Shown here in pieces: positions 40,979 through 55,670 of a stretch of 64,000 nucleotides of DNA. Numbering within the stretch: the stretch's first letter is position 1; each line of letters opens with the position of its first letter. The translations under genes and the position numbers were made by a program. Below the pieces are notes generated by a model. It saw only the letters and a list, made by a program, of their open reading frames with translations, had not been told where the DNA came from and searched no databases. The stretch comes from Hericium rajendrae (taxonomy: Eukaryota > Basidiomycota > Agaricomycetes > Russulales > Hericiaceae), in assembly GCA_033439255.1 (NCBI GenBank), contig CM065889.1:1674001-1738000 (forward strand), in the 5' to 3' direction.

Positions 40979-43063
40979 CAGATGCCTCGCAGGTCAAACA
41001 GAAAGTTTTGAAGGTTCCTGATGTACTTGGCTGCCCAGGGTCCTGCAGTACCTCCCTGGATGTAGGAGAGGGTGAAGTAGATTTGTGTGGCTGCATCGGA
41101 GAATCGATTGGATTTAAGTTTGAAATGGAGCTTGCATTGGCTGATGAACTCCTTGAGCTTAGTGCAAACACCCGTGAAAGATGTCAGCTTATTGACATCT
41201 GGACCTTTTGCCATCTCGTCTTCTTCGTCACTGTCACTGTCTGCTGGGTCAATAGCTCTCTGGAGATCTCCGAGTTCCAAGAGGTCATGGGTTGGGTCTG
41301 TGGTAAAGGGTAATGGGCAGAGTGCAGGGTTTGGTGTTGGATTAAAGGGCTCAAGGATGGGTCTGCTAATGGTTCTTGCTGTGAGGGGAGAGCTATTGGA
41401 GGGTTCTGAGTTGCTGTCTGAGTTTTCTTTAGAATTGGATGTCCTGGGTAGAGGAACCGGTGTTTCGGTGATGGGGTCTGAGATGGAAGGTAGGGAGATG
41501 GAGGGGTCGATGGGAGATGCTGCTCTAGAACTCTGGAGTTCCTCAAGTTTACCAGCTGAGGTTTTACTGATCCTAGGATCGGCGTAAGAAAAGGTGGTGT
41601 GGGAGTCGTAATAGGTGACAGGTCTGACAAGGTCGATCTGTTCTTCCTGGATTGAGGCGTCTCTAGTTGTTCCATATAGAATATAGAATTGGTGCATCTT
41701 GTGGTCAAACTGGTAGTGGATTTTATTGATATCATCATAGAGGTAGCTAGACGATTCAGTCCTAGGAAATGTCGGAGTAGAGAGGAGTACACGCTCAGAT
41801 TGTTGGACTATTTGCCTGTGTCATTCTCCTTTGAGTAGATAGTTTGTTCTGTAGAATTCTGCTGGGGCATTTTCCTTGGTAGAAGTGACTTTCTTTCCTT
41901 TCCTCCAGATCCTTATGAGTTTGCTGTCTTCATCATGGTATGTCAATTCTTTGTTGTAGTAAAGGAGGTCTGCTGCTTCATCATAGGTGTAGAGTTTTGG
42001 CCATGCCTTGATTCTACAAATTCGGTAAGGGGTTGCTTGATCCTCCTCTAGGTAGCGACGATGTGCCCTTTGTTCGTCTGTTAATTAGTTTTCTGATGCC
42101 TTGAGGGGGAAGTATAGGGGAACGAGAGGAGCAATGGTGGTGTTTGGTGAGGGGGGTAACTCCGGTATGTGGAATAGACCTTAAAGATCTTCACAGAAGA
42201 TTCTTGATAGTGGATGGAATGGTGGCAGTCTGTTGTCAAGACTGTAGACCGATTTGTGTAGGGTGAGCAGTAGGAGAGCTTAACCAAGTGCTAAGGACTG
42301 ACGTCCTGTAGTGACCAAGTAGGGGCTCAGGCTACACACAAACAACAAAGGCCATCAGGAACCCTTACAACTTTCTGATGCATCTGATTCTGTCTGACTC
42401 AATCTGATTTCAATCTGATTGATCTGAAAAATGTTTTAAAGAACTTCTGAGCTTTGTATTATATATATAAAAGATAAAATATTGTAACTGTTTATATTTC
42501 AACTCTCAAATATCTATTTCTTGAAAAATTAGATCAATCAGATTGAAATCAGATTGAATCAGACAGAATCAGATGCATCAGAAAGTTGTAAGGGTTCCTG
42601 ATGGCTGCTGACCTGCGCAAGAGGCGATCGACGATGAAGAGAGTCGAGAGCGATTGAGAGAGAGAAGCGCAAGGCAGAGGGACTTAAAGGACACTGGCAA
42701 CTGACAGGAGGTAAATCCTATAGAGTTGCAAAGTGGTTAAGCTGAGGTCTAAGGGACTCAGCTCAACCAGTTAAATACAGGAGAATACACAACTACGAGT
42801 CATATCTAAGGTGATGGTAGTAACTGTGCATTGTGCAGCATCGTACTGCGCATGATGGAGATGAAACATGATGGAGGGGTAGATAGGGTAGCACTGCAAT
42901 GATCATGATGGAAATGGATAGTGGATCGAGGCAGTGCGATAGCATCCATGTGTACATGTAGATATGGTTAAATAAAGAGAATAGAGCAACGGGACATCAA
43001 CCATGGTAGGGATGTCAAAAGGAGTGATGTCAAGTTAAGAAATGAAACGTACAGTTCTTAACA
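40979..43063 (-). mobile_element. Gypsy copy 1, second occurrence (gag N-terminus and LTR only)
   Basis: It repeats 12067-14151. The first 45 bp are the right end of the MITE; gag N-terminal relic follows to about 42288 and the LTR to 43063. The capsid C-terminal part, protease and RT are absent because the duplicated block starts inside gag. Confidence 0.9.
42353..42603. mobile_element. Foldback MITE, second occurrence
   Basis: Repeat of 13441-13691 with the same GC flanks. Confidence 0.9.
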
Positions 43064-43664
43064 CCTGTCATCTCAACAACAGTGCTCAAATCTTGTCTTT
43101 TTCATGATTTTCTTTAGCAGTAAGTTTAATTATTCTTATAATCTTTGTGTAGATGTATAAAATGACTAAAATAAATCATAATACCCACTATTTTTAGCAA
43201 TCTGAGTGTGGATTGTCAATTCACTGGCATTTTGAGTACTTTTGGTATACTGTCAGAGCTGAGTGCTTCCTTTTAGCAGGTTATCTTGATAGTAAGCTAT
43301 ATTTTCCTTATATCATATATGTATATATATGCTAATGCTATTATAGACAGAGGTCTCAATAGCAAAGAGTCGACCCCTAAAATCGGTGGCATTTTTGGAG
43401 CTTTTTGTAGGGTTTGAGCAGTTTGGTCAGTTCGGTGCAGGGTAAGTACTTCTTTTCAAGTGATTTTTTTTGCAGTGAATCTAATTGGTCTATCCATATG
43501 AGCCTAAAGCTAAAGATAGAGCAATAAATAGCTACTTTTCAACAACAACAATAAAAATATTTCAATTTGACATTTTTAGTGTTTTTTCTTTTTCTATAGT
43601 AAGTCAACTTCTCTCATATTGTTTGCAAGTACTAAGATTGATATAAATTATAATAAATATAGTT
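43064..43664 (+). other. Exon-like fragments, second occurrence
   Basis: Repeat of 14152-14752; same unrecognised coding pieces. Confidence 0.3.
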
Positions 43665-46600
43665 ATGGCTTCTCAAACTCTACCAAATGATCTAAAATCA
43701 TTACAAATATATGGTCAAGATTCTAAACTTCCTCCTATTAGCATACAACCAGATCATCCTTTGCATGCAAAAAACTTTTTGAATAGCGACAATCCTTTGT
43801 ACAATACATTCAAGGATGGTACAACATATGTGTGCATAGTGAATACAAGTTCAGCAGGCAAGCAAAAAAATGCTGAGTATGCAACTTGGGTTGGAGTACC
43901 TTGGAGTACCTTGAAAGAGATGAAAGACAAATTTGGTGTGTGTTTTGTGAACATTTTTGGACAGCTACTAATAGAAATAATATTTGTCAGACTTGATTTA
44001 GTTGAATTCTGGTGACATGGTGTTTGTACGATCACAACAAGATGGAGATGTGACAGGCAAGATGGATCTTTTTCAGAGAACCATGATAGTAGGGTATGTT
44101 GTTTCAACTTTTTAGCTTGGTATCACTATACTAATTCAAGAACTTTATGTGATAGAAAATTTTTCTCTTCAAAAAAATGGAGCATTTGCAACAGACATTG
44201 GAAAATGCTCTTGGAGAAGAGGAGGAGAGTACAGCATCAATGTCTGTTTAGAATTCAGATTTTAAAATGTTAATGGGTGGTACTGCTTTTGAGTATACTG
44301 GTATCCTGCCAGATAAATCCAGTAGAACATATCAGATTGGACCAACACATCAAATGCCACCACATCTTTTTGCACCTTCAAAAAATGGCAAGTTAGAGAA
44401 AGGTGAAGAGTTGACAGATGCATAGAAGATATCTAAAGAACTATTAGATGTAGGTTTATAAGATCTTTCTGATATCAATTTGGCTAAAGCTGTATAGGCA
44501 ACTACTGGCTTGTTTTCAGAGAGCTATAAATGCTTGTCAGACATACCAAATTATGTTCAGTCTTTTGCAGACTTGCATTCTTTTCCCAAAATTGGATCGT
44601 TAGACAATTTTATGACCCAGGCCATGCAAGTAAATATCTCAAATGCCACTACATCAATTGAACAAAGATTCAAAATTAATATCTACGTAGATGTGGATCT
44701 TGCATCTATCCTTGGTCATTATGGTGACAAACATAAAGATGGATATGATGCCCTTGGAGCTTTTACTGCTATGGTTTCTCATTCCAAGCATCCTAAAAAT
44801 GAATATAATCCTGGTCACTTTCACTTGCTAGAGCATAGTGTTTTCATCATGCTAGAGGATACTTTGGCTTGTTATTTTTCAGGCTTGCTTATGCATGGTG
44901 GTACTTCTCCAAAGGCTCCTTTAAGAACATCAACATCAGCCTTGAAGACTATAGTTCACTTCAATGCTATTGATTATCCAAATGATATCTTGTATGATAT
45001 GAAAGACATCTTACCTTTGTATGCTTGGTCCTCAAAATCATCAAAGGAAGGCTTTTTACCTTTAGGAACTGAGGTTAAATATTATGAGTTCTACTTGTAA
45101 TATTAAAGCTATATATATTGATTTATCTTTGTAAATTTAGTCCAGAGGATAGAAGTGACACTACAGATAATCCTATCAATGCTGGGAAGGGTAGCTGGGC
45201 TAGAGATGAACATATCATCATGCAGCCTGACTCCTTACTTGATTTTATTGTATGACATCTTCTGTTGTTGTGTATCTTTATATATGCACAGATCTGGCCC
45301 AAGCTTCAAGTTTGTTGTTCTTACTTAATTATTTTGTTGATTATTGATATTTCACTCTATAGGTTCAAATTGATGTTGACAAGTTTGTCTCTGCTTTTAG
45401 CATCAAATCAGCAGATTCAAATTCATCTCATCGATATGTTGCAAAAATTTGAGCTCTAACATCTGGTTGGCAAGTTGCAGTGCATATCGATAACATTGAT
45501 ACCATCAGGAACCCTACAAACTTTCTGCTGTGTCTGATGTATCTGATTGTATCTGATTGTTCTTATAAATCTGAAATCTTGTAAGTTATTTCTGATTATT
45601 TCTGACAGATGACACCTGTCTTAGGTGTTTGACTACCTGATGAATCTAAATGTTGCTACCAGTTTCTCCAGATTTCAATCAGATTTTATAAGATTTTATA
45701 AGACAGTTTGTAGGATTCCTGATGACTATTCCTATCACTGTGGTTTCATCAGCTACAAATGGCCAAGAAGTGGTAGAAGATCCAAGACATCTTGTCCTGA
45801 AAAGATGGAAAGAATGGTTAATTCAAAACTACAATCTTATGCCCAGCAATCACAAGTCTTTTTCAAAGCTATTCATTGATCCAGATAATCCATTAGAGTC
45901 TCAAGTATTAGATAGTAGTTATTTAGGAGGTGTGTTTACATTTTTTTTGATATAAAAGAGATTCAACTAAATTATCTTTTATATACTACTAAAGACAAAG
46001 GTCTATACAAGATCCAAGCCAGGTATTAATTAACTTATGGTGCATTAGCTAAGACCTGATCACTCAACATTTTTTCTTGTAATAGCAAAACTACGCAAAC
46101 CTAAGTACTTTTCTGTTAGCAGTTTGAAAACATGTTCCAACATAAACAAGAAAATATGATCTGTAGCAGATGCACTTATTTCTCCATACAAGGAAAAAAC
46201 ATCAGACAAAAGAAAGAAAAGGACCAGAGAAGATGACAATGAAGAATGAATACAAAGAAGCAAGAGGTTGTGCCACAGGGTGAATTATGCATGTTAGTTT
46301 TTAACAATTACATATAACATATTTATTACATACTAAGCATAGTATGAGATCAGATAAAGATCAAGATCAAGATGAAGAAATGAGAGATGCTTCAGATGAA
46401 GATCAGTGGCAAGATCAAGATGAACAACATGATGATGAAGAATAGAAAAATGAAGATGAACAGGAAGAGGAGAACAGTGTTGATCAAGTACAAAAAAGCC
46501 TTACAAATGTGGAGAAGACTCTATCTTGGAGTCAAGAGTGCTTTAAAGATATGCTTTCCTCAAAAGAATCTGATGATAGAGATAATATTCAGCTTTCTTC

Positions 46601-48026
46601 TATTTTATGATGGAAAGGTATGGAGATTTTTTTTTAGTTAACAATATGAGTCTAACATCAAGAGCAGAATACTTTTCAGTAGAATCACTCAAAAATGACT
46701 TAAAAGCACTCTCTACTGATAGGAACTTCATTCCTGCATCCTCCTCTAGTTATGTTGTGAGGCCGTCTACATATATCAGCCTTAGCAACATAGCAACAGC
46801 TATTAAAAAATACACTCCTGGATGTCTAGATCCTTTGCTTTCAGTTCAGAAAGGCCTACAAAACATTTCTGATCTTCTTCATAACATTGCACTTCAATCT
46901 CTAGACACTCATTGCAATCAATTTATAGTCATGATGTCTCATATGACAGCATGGCTATGGATTGATTATATTGCAAGCTACTATGCAGATTAAGTCTTGA
47001 ATGTCTATGCTGAGGATGAAGAAAACTGGATTGTAAAGCTCAGGCGAATATTGTTGGCTGCTGCTAATGCAAATAATTCATGCAATATCACTCTGACACC
47101 ATCAAATTTTACTTTAAATCTTTCTACTGTGTCCATGTTATCTGTCTCCCACCTTGTTGCAATGATCTCAGCTCTGTTGACTTTAGTCCTCGAAAATACT
47201 TTCTTCACCAATCTTTACAAATGACTTTAGGAAAATGGTTAAATCCTGATCAAACTATCTCTCCTCATACTGTTGCTCAAGCAGTATTTGTACAGAATCT
47301 AGTCTCTATTGCAGGTATGTTTATATATCAATAGTAATATTTTATAATATCTCATCATGATAAACAGGGATAGAGATTCTTTACTTGGAAAAAACTTTTG
47401 TTCTCTTCTGTGGATTTAGTTCAATGGTGGCAAAGAAAAAGCTATGGCGCTCAGTATCTCAAGATAATTTACAACATTTTTCAACTTGGCTATCTCATCA
47501 TGCTATTGTCATACCAGACACCGAGGAGCATAAACTCATGATGTCCATCAATGATGTTTGTGATCAATATTCTGATTTCAACAAAGATGCTCGTAAATAT
47601 ATTGAGACCTTGCCAATTCTCTCTACTGCTAGTCAGTCTGAAGAGAGACATTCTCCTTCACCACATCCTCCTCTATTTTCTCACCCTCCACTTGGCCACA
47701 TAAAATGTCTAAAGTTTCTGCATGTAGCTATATTCTTCCTGGATAGATTTTCTTTGAAGAATAAGCTGTCATTTACAGGTGATCTAGAATCTGCACCTCC
47801 AGAACATCAGGCCCTCCTTACAAAAATGGCTACACGACTTGACCATTATCTTCCCTTTTGTCAGCATACACCAAGTCTTGTGAGGATGAAAGAAGATGAT
47901 ACTCCTTTTTCACCAACAAATGTTCACTCTCAAGCTGGATTTTTCAGTGCTCTGATCTTCTGTGGCATCACTTATGGTTGCCAGTTTGTCTTGGATCAGA
48001 AGGTCATGTTTTCAGACCTAGAAGAC
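43665..48026 (+). pseudogene. TET/JBP-like dioxygenase relic, second occurrence
   Basis: It repeats 14753-19113 with the same HKD and LMHGG motifs (frame 44510-45100) and the same stops. Here the stretch near 46510 has two extra bases (GGAGAAG instead of GGAAG), which keeps VQKSLTNVEKTLSWSQ in frame; the first occurrence is shifted there. A T-run differs near 46074. Confidence 0.45.
45503..45724. mobile_element. MITE in the dioxygenase relic, second occurrence
   Basis: Repeat of 16591-16812 with AC flanks. Confidence 0.9.
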
Positions 48027-49149
48027 TAGTCAGCCTGTTATGACAGCCTTAAATCCAATAAATCCTCAAATTATTTTTTTTGTAACACCACAGCTTATAG
48101 TTGTCCAACTCAGCATAGTGTTGAATATGCAGAAAAATATTGGAGGACAGCAAACATAGAATGGAAGAATTTGGTGAAAAGAACAGCACATTGCTCTTTT
48201 ACAGCATTCTACAAGTGCATCAAAAACTTGGTAAAAGAGGGCCAATGCTTTGCATAGCAATACAATTTCTTTTTCATTGTTAGTTATATTTAGAAACAGT
48301 GCATAAATGATGTCAAGTCTTACTGGTCAGATTGATTATAACTCTTTATAAATTCTCTAGCTACCTTAAGGTCAAGATCTTAAAAGGAAGATCTCAATTT
48401 TGAGTTTTGATTTTTGAGTTCTGGATGGACTGGGGCCTATGTAGCATGTCTGGAAAGCAATTATTCAGTACATTCAGGCACAATTTAGAATGAGTGAATC
48501 AGTGGAGAACTGCTAGACTTATTCTAAGGTCAAGATCTTAGAGGGGAGATCTCAGTGTTGAGTTTTGATTTTCAAGTTTTGGATAGTATGGGGTCTATGT
48601 AGCATGTCTGGAAAGCAATTAATCAGTACATCCCAGCTCAATTTAGAACGAGTAAATCAGTGGAGCACTAAATGTTAAGCAATCAAGAGCATTCAAAATT
48701 ATTGCAAATCATGCTGTGACTCCACAGTCTGAGCTGCTCAAGATGTATTTAGGGGGTATGGCTGGCACAGGCAAGTCACAAGTCATCAATACTATGATCA
48801 AGTTTTTTGAGCAGAGACAAGAGTCTTACAAATTTTTAATCATGGCACCTACAGAAGCTGCAGCAGCTTTGATAGGAGGATCAACATACTATTCTATGTT
48901 AGCTATCAATAAATTTCAACCAGAAGGAGGCAAAGGTGTATCTACTCTGGCTGATATTCATACTAGGCTTCAACATGTTCAGTACATCTTTTTAGATGAG
49001 GTGTCTATGGTAGATTGCAATAGTTTATACAATATCAGTACCCAAATGAGCAGTGCACTTAAAGTAGAAGATCAGCCTTTTGGAGGTGTAAACATCATTC
49101 TTGTGAGTGACTTTGCTCAACTGCCTCCTTCTGCTAATAGTGCCTTGTA
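48027..49149 (+). pseudogene. Helicase relic and upstream insertion, second occurrence
   Basis: It repeats 19114-20233. The short composite copy is at about 48228-48674; the helicase fragment with GMAGTGKS, FLDEVSMVD and DFAQLPP runs from 48675. A T-run near 48077 is three bases longer. Confidence 0.75.
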
Positions 49150-49293
49150 CATCAGTACTCTTACAAACTTTCTGCTAGATCTTATTCTGTCTGATCTTGT
49201 CTGATCACCTTATCTACCTGACAGATTGGTCATTTCTGGCTAAAAACAAAATCAGGCAAGTCAAGCAGAGTCAGATTTTATCAGATATGCATT
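49150..49293 (-). mobile_element. First half of split E4-family element, second occurrence
   Basis: Repeat of 20234-20377. Confidence 0.75.
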
Positions 49294-49444
49294 TACTTGG
49301 TGAAAGAGGGCCGATGCTTCGCACGGCAATACGATTCCTTTTTCATTGTTAGTTATATTTAGAAACAGTGCATAAATGATGTAAAGTCTCACTTGTCAGA
49401 TTGATTATAAATCTCTATAAAATCTATAGCTACCTCAAGGTCAA

Positions 49445-52344
49445 CATCTGAGAAATATGTTACTGGTATATAACACTATATTAGCTACATAGCTTTTCTA
49501 GGTCCATAGCTGTCCTCTTTTATACATAGCAGTCAAGTAAACAATGCAAAGCTATCATAGCTTGTCATAGCTATCATAGCATAGGGCATAAGCTATCATA
49601 GTTGTCATAGTTATTCTAGTATAAGATAACTATAGAAGCTATATTAACTATATAATATATCTCTATCATTATATTATATCTAGCTAGTAAGATTTCTATC
49701 TACTCTATATTACTTCTATCAAATATGCTAAAATAGCATATAAAATAAATATATTATAGATTCAATAGTCTGATGTTTTACAGTCACAAACATCGAAAAT
49801 TGGATAAATTATATTACTCAAACAATTTCATTACAAAACATTACTATAGCTACAGAGACTACTACAGAACTATAAAAGGTAACAAACTTACAATGACTAC
49901 AAAAAGCAAAAGATACAAATAAGAAAAGACATGAGTATTAGAAGATAACAAAGATAATATATGAAGACTTACCAGATTAACAAAAAAGTGAAAATCTACA
50001 AGACAATTTGAAGACATCAGTATAAGAAACAATCAAGCTTACCTAGTAGGACTACATGGTAGTGTAATAAGTATGAAGACATTAGTATAAGTTATAAGAT
50101 AATTAAGAATAACAGTGTACCTTTAACAACAAAGAGAACAATAATAATAAAATGAGCAAATGACAACGACGAGTGAGCAAATGATGACGATGAGTGAGCA
50201 AATAATGACAAGTGAGCAAATGATGACAACAAATGTGTTGACGTGGCAAGGGATGGTGGGGGTTAAAGAGCAAGAGGTAAAGCGCATCGTGCCAGCCTTA
50301 TATAGGAATCTCAGACGGAATCGGAATTTGTGGTTGCTGGGTGCTTGCCGAGTGTTGTGGCAGAAACTGGATGCCAGACTTTACTACGTTGATGCTGCTG
50401 CTCACAGATTCACAGTTCAGTAGATACACAGTGTTCTCATACATTCTAATTAAATGTATAATCTATCACTGTCCCTTTTTTCGTTGAATTTATACAAGTT
50501 TATTTGATTTGCTGAGGCTCGAGCAACAAAGCTTTGCTCATTCAGTGGCTGAAGCACCGAGTTTAACATGTCGAGACTTCACTCCTTTTTACCAGTCTCC
50601 CTTTCCCTCCTTCGTGTTTCCTCCTCCAGCCTCCTTCCTTCCATTTCTTTCATTCTCTATTGGCTTTCAATACGGCTGGGATGGTTTTTTTAGCAGATAC
50701 TTAGAGGGCCTTAGGTGAGTAAAAAAAAAAGCCTCTTATCATTTTTTCATACTAATCAAGAGAGTGTCAATCATTTTTCGAGCGACACTCTCGATATCTT
50801 TTATTCTGTTGATCCCACATCCTCGCGCTATCATCCTATGATCCTGCTGCCTTTTTTGCACTCTCATCGCCCCTTCCTTGGCCTGTCTACGCCACATCCA
50901 CGCCCTGCACACAGCTCGTACACCCCATGCCTGACTCCAACAGGCTGCGACCCCTGCGCATGCCTCCGACCACCATCTCCTTCCACGTGCACCAGCATGC
51001 ACAAGGCTACAGCATGCGTGCATGTGTGTACCACGTGACGTCATCTGCACGATGTCAACAACATGTGCACACAGGCCACGTCATCACCCATGCCCCACGT
51101 CCGTGCATGTGCATGCACCATAGTCCCGTTGCCATGGCAATGGGACTCGGACGTCATTCATGCCTATCGGCCACGACCCCACATGCTCGCCTCAATCCCT
51201 GCAAGGCCTCATGCTCACGTTCAACACCGTGCACGCTTGCAATGTCCTGTCCATGCACTCAAGCCCCCACACCCACTCACAACACCCTGCACCTGCTCAC
51301 AACGCCTCGGACATGCATGCCATGCCCGGTTGCATGTATGCTCCTGCACCTGCTCAACTCAACATGCCCTGCGTGTGTGCACATCGATCTGCACAGGTGC
51401 ACAACAATCACACATGCGTGACGTGCCATACAGTGCCTCTTTGTGCATGCAGAATGTTCTGCAGGCCCGCTTCAGGCCTCCTGCACATGCTCGACACCTG
51501 CGCGTGCCCGACATCCCCCGCACGTGTCCAGCTCCACCTCCACATGTGCACAGATGCCAGTGCATGGTGGCACTGCAAGACCCCATCCCACAACAATGCA
51601 TGCACGACACCCAGCATTCACACTCAATGCCACTTGCCCACAACGCCCTGCATGCGCGCATGCTCTCGCGTGCCTGCTCAACACCCCGCACCCTCCAGAT
51701 GCTCTGCGTACATGCGCAACATCCCACATGCATGTACACAACCTGCATGCATGCACAGCAGCCCTGACCCCATTTGTGGGCATGGCCACCCGCATGCAGC
51801 TACACATGGTCCAGCTTGCCGTGCATGGACCATGTATGCTGTGTGCGGCCCACGCCTACCTCTGTGCTCTCTGTGCTGGCATTCGTGCATGCCGCACCAC
51901 CTTTTGTATGTACATGCTGTCTTTTGTGTGCCTGCGCTGTCTTTGCACCTGTGCCTGTACCCTCCACAGTGACTTGCATGCCCTCCGCATCCTGTGCCCT
52001 ATGCAGTAGCTCAACTAGCTTATATATGTATGGTAGTAGATTTATTACAATTTATTATGATAAATTCTGACTTGTAATATCTGGTGCTTATCTGACTTGT
52101 GGTAGTAATCATAGGCATCATAGTAGCCATAGCACACCTTGTTAATCATGATAGCCCTATGTATATCAGACTACAAGCTATGGAGGCTATGATAACCCTA
52201 TGAATGTCACACTGTCTGCTATGTAGGCTATGATAGCTCTCATAGCTCTACATAGCTGGATAAGCAAACTTCATAGCTCTGATAGCTCAATGATAGCACC
52301 TATAATGTAACCTGCAGCTATGTCAAATTTAAATTTCTCAGATG
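49445..52344. mobile_element. E1, second occurrence
   Basis: It repeats 20529-23426 with the same CATCTGAGAAAT ends and AA flanks. The TATATAA box is at 50298-50304, the donor-hairpin module at 50715-50792 and the core at about 50808-52008. Two bases differ in number near 50014. Confidence 0.85.
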
Positions 52345-53398
52345 AAGATCTTGAAAGGAAGATCTCAGTTTCGAGTTTTGATTTTTGAGTTCTGGGCAGA
52401 TTGGGGTCTATGTAGCATGTCTGGAATGTGATTAATCAGTACATTCCAGCACATTTTAGAACAATTAAATTGGTGGGGAACTGCCAGACTTACCTTAAGG
52501 TCAAGATCTTGCATCAGGAACCTTCAAAACTTTCTGATGGACCCTGCAGAGTCTGATCAACTGCAAGACCTGATCCAGCTGCAGGCTCTAATTAGAGATC
52601 AATTTCTGATCAGAGCTTTTATATTTTGAAATCAATAACTATTGACAGATATAGTAGTCATCCAACTTTAATCATTAGATGCAACAAAGTTTTCAATATC
52701 TAAAATTTATATAAATCTGATCAGTTCTGATCAGTCTGTGAGCATTCTGCATTGATACTTTTTTGAATCTTGAGGTCAAATATTCTGCAGCTAGCTGAGA
52801 GTAGCTGATGTTGTCTGAGAGTATCTGATGTGTCTGATGCAACTGCTGCAGGTCATGCAGACACTGTCAGATGTCTCGCAGGTCAAACAGAAAGTTTTGA
52901 AGGTTCCTGATGTGGGGGAGATCTCAGTTTTGAGTTTTGATTTTTGAGTTCTGGATGGCATGGAGTCTATGTAGCATATCTGGAAAGCGATTAATCAGTA
53001 CATTTCAATGCAATTTAGAACAATTAAATCGGTGAAGAACTGCCAAACTTACCTCAAGGTCAAAATCTTGGGGGAGATCTCAGTTTCGAGTTTTGATTTT
53101 CGAGTTCTGGATGGTTTGGGGGCTATGTAGCATGGCTGGAAAGAGATTAATCAGTAGAGTTGAACGCATTTTAGAACGAGAGAATTGGTGAAGAATTGAA
53201 GGACTTACCTCAAGGTCAAGATCTTGAGGGGGTAATCTCAATTTCGAGTCTTGATTTTCGAGTTCTGGATGGTTTGGGGGCTATGTAGCATGGCTGGAAA
53301 GCGATTAATCAGTAGAGTTGAACACATTTTAGAACAAGAGAATTGGCAGAGAATTGATGGACTTACCTCAAGATCATTAGAATAATGATAATTGGTTG
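52345..53398. repeat. ~150-bp satellite, second occurrence
   Basis: It repeats 23427-24480, with shorter G-runs at two places. Confidence 0.75.
52512..52912. mobile_element. MITE in satellite, second occurrence
   Basis: Repeat of 23594-23994 with TG flanks. Confidence 0.9.
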
Positions 53399-54474
53399 AT
53401 TTTCAACTAGGCAGATAGGCTAGCATAGCTCAGAAGGCCTCATCTGGAAGCAGCTATCAATATCATTTTGATAAGCTTCAATATACCTTAGTTGGTATCA
53501 GATTTAGAGACCTATAAGTAAATTAGTCTGCCAGCTCAGCAAGTTAGATACATACAAGACGACCAAGGTGAGCCGCCGGGTCAAGTACCTCCTGGTTCCA
53601 AACCATCAACCACTCAGCGGATGACTTGGAGATACCCGTCGAGCTTTGCAGCCAACATGACAAGCATGCAGGATGTAAAGCTCATGAGAAAGCAAGACTT
53701 TACTGCTGGTGCTTCAAAACTGAAATTTTGATTATATAATCAGTCTTCAAAATCATAGATTTCTAGGCATTTCTGTACTTATAATATACTATAAGAGTAG
53801 ACATTGTACTAATGCTAATTGCTCATTGATTATATTATTCTTAGTATTAAAAAATATTAAAAAAGTCTGGCATAAACTGGAATTGAACTTGCAAACTCAA
53901 GAGAACTCACACTTCACCACCGAGTTTTGATTATGTAATCATCACATGATCACCACCATGGTACGGCCGTACCATGGTGAAGTGCTCATGTGATCACAAC
54001 CATGGTACAGCTGTACCATGATGAAGTGCTTCACATTCTATGAGTTCTGCATGGATCAAAATGCAAAAAATATGATTCAAAAGCTATAAATGAGTAGTAT
54101 TCGATTCACTTGAGAACGAGTGAATTGGTGAAGAATTGATTGAGATAACTAAGAATCAAGCATACTAGGAGGAAAAATACAGAAGTACTTCGTGTTCTAC
54201 GAGTTCTGCACAGATCAAAATGCATAAAATATGGCTAGAAAGCAATGAATGAGTAAATTCTGATACATCTAAGAATGAGTGAATCAGTCAAGAACTGACT
54301 GAGCTAGCTGAGGATCAAGCATACTAGGGGAAAAAATACAGGAATGCTTTGCATTCTGCAAGATCTGCATGGATCAAGATGCATAATATATGGTTAGAAA
54401 GTGATAAATGAGTAGATTCTGGTGCATTTGAGAATGTGTGAATTGGTCAAGAACTGACCAAGTTACAGTAAACA
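53399..54474. repeat. Spacer, palindromes and divergent tandem repeats, second occurrence
   Basis: It repeats 24481-25559: unrecognised spacer, SINE fragment, the two palindromes and three ~150-bp units (from about 54015). Confidence 0.65.
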
Positions 54475-54641
54475 AAGTGTAAAAGAAAAAGTCTAGCCAG
54501 AGCTGGAATTGAACCTGCAAACTCGTTAGATTGAAGATGTGTGATTATATAAGCCAACTGCCTAATGGGCATAGTCATTGTTTTGGTGTCGTTTTCACTA
54601 TGAAAAGGCAGTATAGAGTAAACGATTCTAAGGAATCGTAA
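54475..54641 (-). mobile_element. tRNA-derived SINE, second occurrence
   Basis: Repeat of 25560-25726 with the same A- and B-box-like motifs. Confidence 0.6.
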
Positions 54642-55670
54642 CACCCAGACCTAGTCAGATTTGAAATATCTTTTACTGTCAGACAGCTCAGGCAGGGTAT
54701 AGTCTCCCAGACACAGTCAGATTTTGAATGTTGTTCAGATTTCAGATATTCTTCAGACTTTAGATGTTGATCAGATTTTTTTTTCTTGTCAGGTCAGCCA
54801 GGCAGGGTGTAGTCTCTCAGACACAATCAGATTTTAGGTGTCTTTCAAATTTTTTTGCTGTCAGACAGGTCAGGCAGGGTGTAGTCTCTCAGACACAGTC
54901 AGATTTTTGATGTTCTCCAGATTTTAATTGTTTATCAGATTTGTTTTCTTCTCAGTTTAGCCAGGCCGGTGTAATCTCTTAGACATAGTCAGATATCAAT
55001 TTACATTTAGATTTTAGCTCAATATCAAATCAAGCAGAATAATTAAAAATTAACAAGTGTAGATAGATAGACATGAATATAAGACAGTGCACTAATGTGC
55101 ATTGAATAAACTTGCAAGTGAAAATGAATGTGAGTTTGAACAGAGGATAGAAATTCAATATATCATTGTTACTAGATAAAGGCTATGCAGACCAGGTAGA
55201 ATATTAGTGTTGTTATATTGTACACTTTAGTTGTAGACCTACATCATAGATTACTGTACCATTTCGGTCGTAGGCTCATCAATGTTGGCCATGATCAAAT
55301 TTTTAAAATCCAATAAATCAAAAGAAAATTATTGGCATTGGAAAACCTTAGGCTCGTAGGCCTCTGTGACCTGTGATCATTGATGCGAGCCTATGACCAA
55401 AATGGTACAGTACACTGGCAGATGTTTATAAGTCTAATTAAAAATTTGGTCATGCCCAACATTATCGAGCCTATAACCAAAACAGATAGTAGTTTGCAAC
55501 ACATTGTAAAACTGCCTGAAGAGGCCTACAATAGATAATATGAACAACATTGAAACCTTCAAACTTTCTGTTTGACCTGCAAGGCATGTTAGTGTCTGAT
55601 GCAACTGCTGCAGATCATGCAGAGATACAATCAGACACTGTCAGATGCCTCATAGGTCAAACAGAAGCCA
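54642..55670 (-). mobile_element. Second half of split E4-family element, second occurrence
   Basis: Repeat of 25727-26755. Confidence 0.75.

Larger units (their letters stand above)
49294..54641 (+). mobile_element. Composite insertion, second occurrence
   Basis: It repeats 20378-25726, including nested E1 (49445-52344), satellite units, palindromes at 53954-54020 and the SINE ending at 54641. Confidence 0.5.
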